NCBI GenBank assembly: GCA_933228895.1
Contig: OW121852.1
Span: 100,523,544-100,587,543, forward strand
DNA: 64,000 nt
Origin: Platycnemis pennipes
Lineage: Eukaryota > Arthropoda > Insecta > Odonata > Platycnemididae
Reading direction: 5' to 3'
Numbering within the stretch: position 1 is the first letter of the stretch; every line of letters begins with the position of its first letter. The notes under the pieces were generated by a model that was not told where the DNA came from, made no database searches, and worked only from the letters and a program-made list of their open reading frames with translations. Below, piece by piece: positions 58,603 to 64,000 of the stretch. The position numbers were made by a program, and so were the translations under genes.

Positions 58603-59268
58603 CTCTAAATCCACAAATGCAATAACCGTCGGATTGTTCTTCTCCATTCTCTTCTCTATGAGCAGCCTAAGGGCCAATTTTGCTTCCCTTGTACCCTTAC
58701 TTTTCCTGAATCCGAATTGATCTTCAACCAGGAACTCCTCTGCTTTTCGTTCTATTATTCTGTAGATGATCCTGGTCAGTATTTTTGATGCATGTGTCGT
58801 CAGGCTTATCGTCCTAAAATTTTCGCATTTCTCCGCGCTCTTCTTCTTGGGAATAGGAATGATGATGTTTTTCTCGAAGTCCCTTGGAATTTCTCCTGTT
58901 GAGTACATGTCATGAGTTAATGTCTTATCTCCTGCATTTTTAAATAGTTTTTCAGGGACATCATCAACATCAGAAGCCTTATTCATTCGAAGGTCCCTTA
59001 CTGCAGCGTCGAATTCCGATCTTAATATTAATGCTCCCATATTATCCTTTTCCACTTCGCTTTCTCCTTCAATAGCTTTTGTGCTGAGATTATTTCCATT
59101 GTGTAACTCTTCCAGATATTCTTTCCACATCTTCACTTTGTCCTCGTTTTCAATCAAAAATTCTCCATTATTGTCCCTTATGGCTTTGTATCGTGCTCCT
59201 TGAAGTGGTTCCTCACTATCCTCTATCAGCTTCCACCTTTCTAATTGCAAGGTATCTTTGTACACCAT
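58600..59268 (-). pseudogene. LINE copy 2 reverse transcriptase, N-terminal part
   Basis: A 222-codon frame covering the fingers and early palm: NGEFLIENEDKVKMWKEYLE, then NFRTISLTTHASKILTRI, then EDQFGFRKSKGTREAKLALR, ending TVIAFVDLE, which is motif A with the first catalytic aspartate. The frame stops there because a solo LTR has inserted directly after the codons for FVDLE. The domain resumes on the far side (57903-57667) with GQDCPLSPVIFNVYIERAIN and MLRFADDIA, the second catalytic motif. Confidence 0.9.
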
Positions 59269-59394
59269 CGCATAGATTCTTCATCCACATCTCTCTATTT
59301 TTCCTTACTTTGCGAATTATTTTGTTCCTTATTCATTTGTGGCTAAGCTGCCCTTCTTCAGTTTTCGCATTCTTGTACTTTCTTCTTTCTTCAA

Positions 59395-60360
59395 TCAAAA
59401 CTTCTCCGTGATCCATGGCTTTTTCTTGGTAACTTTTCTTCTTCCAAGATCTTCTTTTGCGGCTTCCTGTAGTCCACATTTAACATTCTCCCAACGATCT
59501 TCCACTGACTTCTCATTCAGATTCTCTTCTATGTTATTTCCTACTGTTTTTTGAAATTCCAGCTGATGTTGAGCCTCCTTTAGTTTTTCTACACGCCATA
59601 TATTTTTATTTGTTTTCTTCAATTTCTTAAACTTTAGATTGCATTTCATCTTCACTAAATTATGGCCACTGTCGATGTCTGCCCCAGGGTATCTTTCGGA
59701 GTCCATCACTTGGTTTCTTAATCTCTGCTTCACTAAAATGTAGTCTATTTGACATTTTCTTCTGTTTCCTGGCATTTTTTCATGTGTATCTTCTTCGGTT
59801 GTGACTTTTAAAAAATGTATTGACGACAACTAACTTATGTTGTGTGCAGAAGTCCATCAGTCTTTCTCCTCTTTCGTTTCGGATTCCCAGTCCGTATTTT
59901 CCAGTTATTCTTCCATCTTGACCTTCGCCGACGATAGCGTTCCAGTCTCCTAAAATAAATAGGTTTTCTTCTCCTCTTACCTGTTCTATAACTTCCGTGG
60001 TATCTTTAGACGTCTTCCACTTCGTCATCTTCATAGTCCGTCATAGGCATGTAAACCTGCGCTACTACGGTATCTACATGTTTGGTTTCGATCTTCACCA
60101 TTATTATCCTTTCATTGTACTGCAGGAGGCTCTTCACACGCAATCCGGCGTTCTTTCTGAGTATGATCCCTACTCCAGCATTACCATTTAATGATCCCAT
60201 ATGTATAATCCTGTAGTTTCCACTCTAAAAGTCTCCTTCTGCGGGCCACTTCATTTCGCTGATTCCTAATACTTCGAGGTCCATTCTTCGCATTTCCACC
60301 TTCAGGTTCTCCAGTTTTTCACAGGTCCGAAGCGATATCACGTTCCATGTTCCTACCCTA
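59395..60360 (-). pseudogene. LINE copy 2 endonuclease region, several frameshifts
   Basis: Three frames together cover the domain: GSLNGNAGVGIILRKNAGLR to YMPMTDYEDDEVEDV (60200-60006), then FILGDWNAIVGEGQDGRITG to VNTFFKSHNRRRYT (60034-59780), then KCQIDYILVKQRLRNQ with GADIDSGHNLVKMKCNLKF (59829-59395). Residues of the EEP active site (GDWNA; GADIDSGHNL) are readable. Compared with copy 1 the same motifs appear in the same order at moderately high identity. Confidence 0.85.
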
Positions 60361-60405
60361 AAAAGTTATCACATTTGACTGATGTACTCTCTCTAGTACA
60401 CCAGA

Positions 60406-60440
60406 GATAGACCAATACCCCCTATGGGTATTGGTCTATC
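60406..60440. repeat. Perfect 15-bp hairpin at a LINE deletion junction
   Basis: 60406-60420 and 60426-60440 are perfect reverse complements with a 5-nt loop. LINE copy 1 has only one orientation of this word (GTATTGGTCTATCC at 12560), so the inverted copy is new in copy 2. Confidence 0.9.
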
Positions 60441-60575
60441 CCGGTCGCTTTTTGTCCACGACTGCTTATTCGACGAGTAAACTCGCTTATCTCGTAGCTA
60501 ACCTCTATATCTACTAGGACGACCCACCATCCGCAACCCGGTGGACGCACTCTGTGGCTTTAAGCTCAGGATCAA

Positions 60576-61593
60576 CGCATGTTGTATTAAGATAATTTCC
60601 TCAGATTGGGTAAAATCTTCTCTCTTCTAAATTAGCTTTCATATGTACCTCCTACAAATCACGACAATGGGGGCCATACGTTGGGGGCCATTGTTACTCC
60701 AGAAAAAATCTTTAAACTCATTCTTGAGCATTCTAAATAAAATAATGAAAGCTATTTTACATGAAATTGATATTCCGTGGGTAATATAAATATAAAAGTT
60801 TTTTAATTATAACTCGGTTGATGGATCTCCCTTAGAACTAGAAGTACGGTGGTTTGCTGAACATCGGGGCGTGGCACCTAATCACACTCTTGGTTATATG
60901 ATTTACCAGTTCGCGGAATGGAACGATTTATCCTTGCCGTCCAAGCTTTCCATCCTTCGAGGCCTCCAATGCCTCGAAGTATACGGGAGAGCGAGCAATG
61001 ATGTTGAGTTTCACCAGCATATATTATCCTGCGCCATCCTATGTCTGATGGACACCCCATGCTCTTTGTGCTCAAGTACGTGAAAGAACGTAGCAATAAC
61101 CATCCGCCCACGACGCACCCAGCAGGCCACATCCGTCTAATCAGACAAGCCGTCAAATATAAATTCACTTATATTTCCTTTACTGTGTCAATATATTGGA
61201 AGAGTGTGTGTTGGTTTCCAAATTATTCCATGATCACTACGTGGGCTACGGTCTCTATGAAACTTCTGAGGAACGGCAATGGCAATTTGATACATATTGT
61301 TTTAGAAATATGAACATTTTGTGTAAAAACTATGGAAAACTATGCACAGCTTTATCGATTGGTTGTCAACTCCACACAATGAGATATATCTCTTACATGG
61401 CATCTTAAAATATCTTCTGTATCCTTTAACAGTCACAGCATTCATTATCATACTGATAAAATATCCTTTGTGCAAAGTTTATTTATCCGTCAATGACGTC
61501 CAATATCTATTTCTCAAATAATTCTCTAAACTGATATTATAGTTAGTAATTCCTCTGCACATAAATATAACTATAAATATAATTCTGAGGTAC
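60576..61593. other. Spacer of moderate GC, no gene supported
   Basis: 60840-61170 has open frames on both strands (70-96 codons) and somewhat coding-like composition, for example EVRWFAEHRGVAPNHTLGYM on +. I recognise no domain. It may be a further piece of the mobile element that follows. Confidence 0.35.
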
Positions 61594-62500
61594 ATGAAAG
61601 TCCACCCAGATGTTGTGTCCTTCATCGAACGCCTGTAACCACTGTGGAAGACGAGCTTCGCCATACCATCTGGCAAGAAGACCGTCGACACGGATTTGGT
61701 AATATACCGCCTGGGCGTTTTTCAAGGCGATAGCCTTAGTCCCCTCCTGGTCTGTTTATCTCTCCTCCCACTGTATGTTCAGTTGAGACGAGGTAGGGGA
61801 TATATGTGCGGTTTCCCGTGAAAAAGGGAGCATAAGGTCACCCATCTTTTCTATATAGATGACCTAAAGATTTATCCTTCAAGCATGAAGGACTTGCGCT
61901 TGAAAGGAAAGATTTCGGAAGACCAGGAAGACGTGCAGCTCGATGACGGAAACGCTATTCGTCATCTTGATGAAGACGAAGCGTATGAATATCTTGGTGT
62001 CCCCCAGTGCAGGATGCAAGAGGTGAGAGCAGTGAAGGAAAGGCTTACAGCCAAATACAGGCAGACTCTCAGGCGAATCTGGAGCTCAGACCTGTCTGGC
62101 CATAACAAGGTTCTTGCGACCAACATCTTAGCGGTTCCGATACTGCTCTACACCTTTGGTTGCATCGAATGGAATTTCAGCGAGCTGCAAAACCTCGACA
62201 GGGTAACGAGGGTAATGATTACCATCTATCGTAGTCTTCATCCGAAGTCTTCCGTCACCAGATTGTATCTCCCGAGAAAGCTAGGTGGTAGAGGGCTGAT
62301 AAGCCTGGAGTGCCATCATGACAGAGTAGTCCTTAATACGGCTTGCCAGCGTGAAGGGCGCAAGCGGATGCACTTGCAAGTGCAATGCAGAAGGCTGTCC
62401 TTCTCGAGTCCCTCCGCCTGCTTCCAAATGCTGGGTAGCCACCTATCCGACGGTTGCGGACGTGGCTACCCTTAGTCACGACTCCTCTCGAGTCTCCGGC
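61594..62500 (+). pseudogene. R2/R4-type LINE reverse transcriptase fragment
   Basis: Reading + from 61594: HPDVVSFIERL, LWKTSFAIPSGKKTVDTDLV, then GVFQGDSLSPLLVC (about 61706-61747) with an early frameshift, and FYIDDLKIYPSSMKDLRLKG (61846-61905), the catalytic YxDD-type pair. The long open frame to 62475 continues EYLGVPQCRMQEVRAVKERL, LLYTFGCIEWNFSELQNLDR and LPRKLGGRGLISLE. The FQGDSLSPLLFC, FY-DDLK and LPRxxGGRGL words are those of site-specific-type LINEs (R2/R4/Dong-like), distinct from the APE-type LINE next door. The N-terminal half and the C-terminal restriction-like endonuclease are missing. Confidence 0.8.
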
Positions 62501-63569
62501 AATTATGCAATTATGACGGCAACGAAACCTGATATCAGCCCGAGACTCGGAGGAGGAAGTTACGTTATAGTAATTAATTCCATAAAACGAGTAATAATTT
62601 GTGAATAAACTATAGTGTTGGGAAAAGAAAAGGCATTACTTTAGAATCACTGTTTCATTACGCTAAAAAGGATTGAACTCATCGACAACAATCCATGATT
62701 TGACGGGATAATAGAGAGTACTACAGAATTTATATTAGAGAAGGATTGTAGCAAGTGGAAATTCAGGTTTACGACTTATAAATCCGTAAATATATATGAC
62801 GTTTTCATCATGATTCCAATCAGTCATCAAGGTGTTTCAACATACCAGAGCTACCAACTATCAATCACCAAAAACTTTTTATTTTCTTTCGATCAACGAG
62901 CATTAGCGTTCATTAAATGCATTTTTCCGTTGAAACTGTACAGTTTACCTCTTATTACTACGCTAAAATTATGTCCATTTATCTCCGTTACTTCATCCTT
63001 GCTCAAAGCCTTCTTCATTGCCACTAATGACTATCTTCCTCTTTACACCCAACGACAGGTTTCTTGGGAGATAGACAAATTTTGACAGTGGAAAAGGGGC
63101 ACAACAGAAATCCATGAATTGATCCCTGAACTTCAATGTTTCTGAAATAGCACTATCCACTTACCTAGTGTACCAAAATTCACAATAAAAACTTCACAAA
63201 AACTCTCGGCAATTAAAAATTTCGGAGTAGTAAATATTTTGAGTGACCACAAAATAAACACAAAAACATAACTGGGTTCGCATTGCCACAAATCGGGCTA
63301 AACGGCTAACGTTCCTTTGCGGTGCCAAAATCCGTCTACTGTAAAACATTTGAACTGTCTAGCTCATGAAAAATGCTCGCAAATTCAAATTGAAGAAATA
63401 AATTGAGGTCCATTTAGCCCCACTCTTACCTATTAACAGATCAAATCGGATGAAATTCACAGTCATGTGCATGTGAAATTTGAACAACTGGGAAACAAGA
63501 TAAAGCCGGTGTTTAGGCTTTAAAAATATAAGTTAAAAGAAAAAGGACGAATACCAGCTGGATTGATAG
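62501..63569. other. AT-rich spacer, nothing recognised
   Basis: Small frames only. Confidence 0.45.
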
Positions 63570-63770
63570 AAAACCAAATTTATAATGGATACAGGAAGTG
63601 AATGAAAATCAGAAAATCAAATTTTTAGGACTATGAATAAAATATTATTTCATGAGGCGAATCCTCGATAGTAAGGCGTCAGCGAATAAAAATAGAGGGA
63701 GACCGAAGAAATGATACTTCATAGATCTATGTCAAAAAAGGAATTGGATTAGATCCATAACAAACGTTGA
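63570..63770 (+). repeat. LINE-like C-terminal scrap
   Basis: One frame with stops reads NENQKIKFLGL, then NKNRGRPKK and YFIDLCQKRNW. The order (a KIKFLGH-like word, RGRPRK, then YFxD) is that of the C-terminal tail of some insect LINEs. It is short and heavily mutated, so the call is tentative. Confidence 0.4.
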
Positions 63771-63774
63771 AAAG

Positions 63775-63875
63775 GGGAAGAGTAAAGAGGAAACAGTAAA
63801 GAGGAAACAGTAAAGAGGAAAAATAGTTGCAGCAAGAAGAAGAAGTGTTTGAACATGATGATGATGATGATGAGA
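63775..63875 (+). repeat. Minisatellite and GAT microsatellite
   Basis: A 14-bp unit AAAGAGGAAACAGT is repeated about three times (63783-63820), followed by AAGAAGAAGAAG and then (GAT)n at 63857-63873. Confidence 0.85.
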
Positions 63876-64000
63876 GTAATACTCTTTCCAGAAAGAGTCT
63901 TTCATTATATTTCCAGTACCATCGAGCGTACAATGATTCGACATTTACATAACATTTCAAATGGCAACTTACTAAATGACAATTCAAAATGACTGCAGGC

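Larger units (their letters stand above)
57010..60575 (-). mobile_element. Near full-length dead APE-type LINE (copy 2)
   Basis: Reads right to left: 5' untranslated region (60575-60360), endonuclease (60360-59640), linker, reverse transcriptase (59268-57700), C-terminal region (57640-57032) and a GAT/ATC-rich 3' tail near 57010. Without the solo LTR inside it the LINE is about 3.03 kb. Compared with copy 1 it lacks about 370 nt of 5' sequence and carries a palindrome at that junction. Stops and frameshifts occur throughout. The 3' end is shared with fragments at 15040, 26665, 28016 and 42920, so this is the dominant LINE family here. I cannot fix the clade by eye; RTE-, CR1- or I-related are all possible. 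Confidence 0.9.

Noticed and set aside
58121..58720. Overlapping 126-142-codon frames on both strands
   Set aside because: They lie within the GC-rich solo LTR and are open because of composition; the LTR explanation with a CTCT duplication is stronger.

Overview
This window looks like nuclear DNA of an arthropod, most likely an insect with a large, transposon-rich genome. It is AT-rich and has almost no long open frames. It carries decayed APE-type LINEs, Penelope-like elements (PLEs), mariner, Harbinger-like and other TIR elements, and tRNA-derived SINEs. I cannot name the species. There is no sign of bacterial, organellar or viral gene organisation, no CRISPR array, and no intact tRNA or rRNA gene.

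The one host gene I can support is on the + strand. A GC-rich exon ending at 20325 and a 108-nt exon at 22934-23041 join in matching phase. Together they encode most of the extracellular hormone-binding (HRM) domain of a class B (secretin-family) neuropeptide GPCR. Both exons are too short to show up as ordinary ORFs. No transmembrane exon was found, so the gene probably continues through long introns, perhaps beyond the window.

Layout. 1-2330: C-rich start, then AT-rich spacer. 2380-4800: TIR element with about 97% identical inner inverted repeats and a broken ORF. 6760-7054: MITE. 12424-15180: 5' half of a LINE cut by a truncated PLE, then another LINE 3' end. 15230-19154: several perfect hairpins and a 114-bp direct repeat. 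19551-23041: GPCR exons. 25590-28165: SINE-like piece, an old insect repeat and LINE 3' ends. 29579-33794: TIR element with a nearly full-length PLE inside. 37236-38785: TIR element with a nested SINE. 40702-41249: Harbinger-like element with a MADF-like remnant and TTA target duplication. 42920-43530: LINE 3' end. 48125-48311: large PLE-type palindrome. 53630-54330 and 56229-56575: two degraded transposases. 57010-60575: nearly full-length dead LINE with a solo LTR in its reverse transcriptase. 61594-62500: fragment of a different reverse transcriptase. 63570-63880: LINE-like scrap and microsatellites.

A recurring theme is sequence fold-back. Perfect or near-perfect hairpins with arms of 15 to about 90 nt occur repeatedly. 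In two cases an internal comparison shows that an inverted copy was added at a mutation or deletion breakpoint, as expected from template switching. Strand-skewed GC-rich blocks of 300-500 bp also recur in the AT-rich background.
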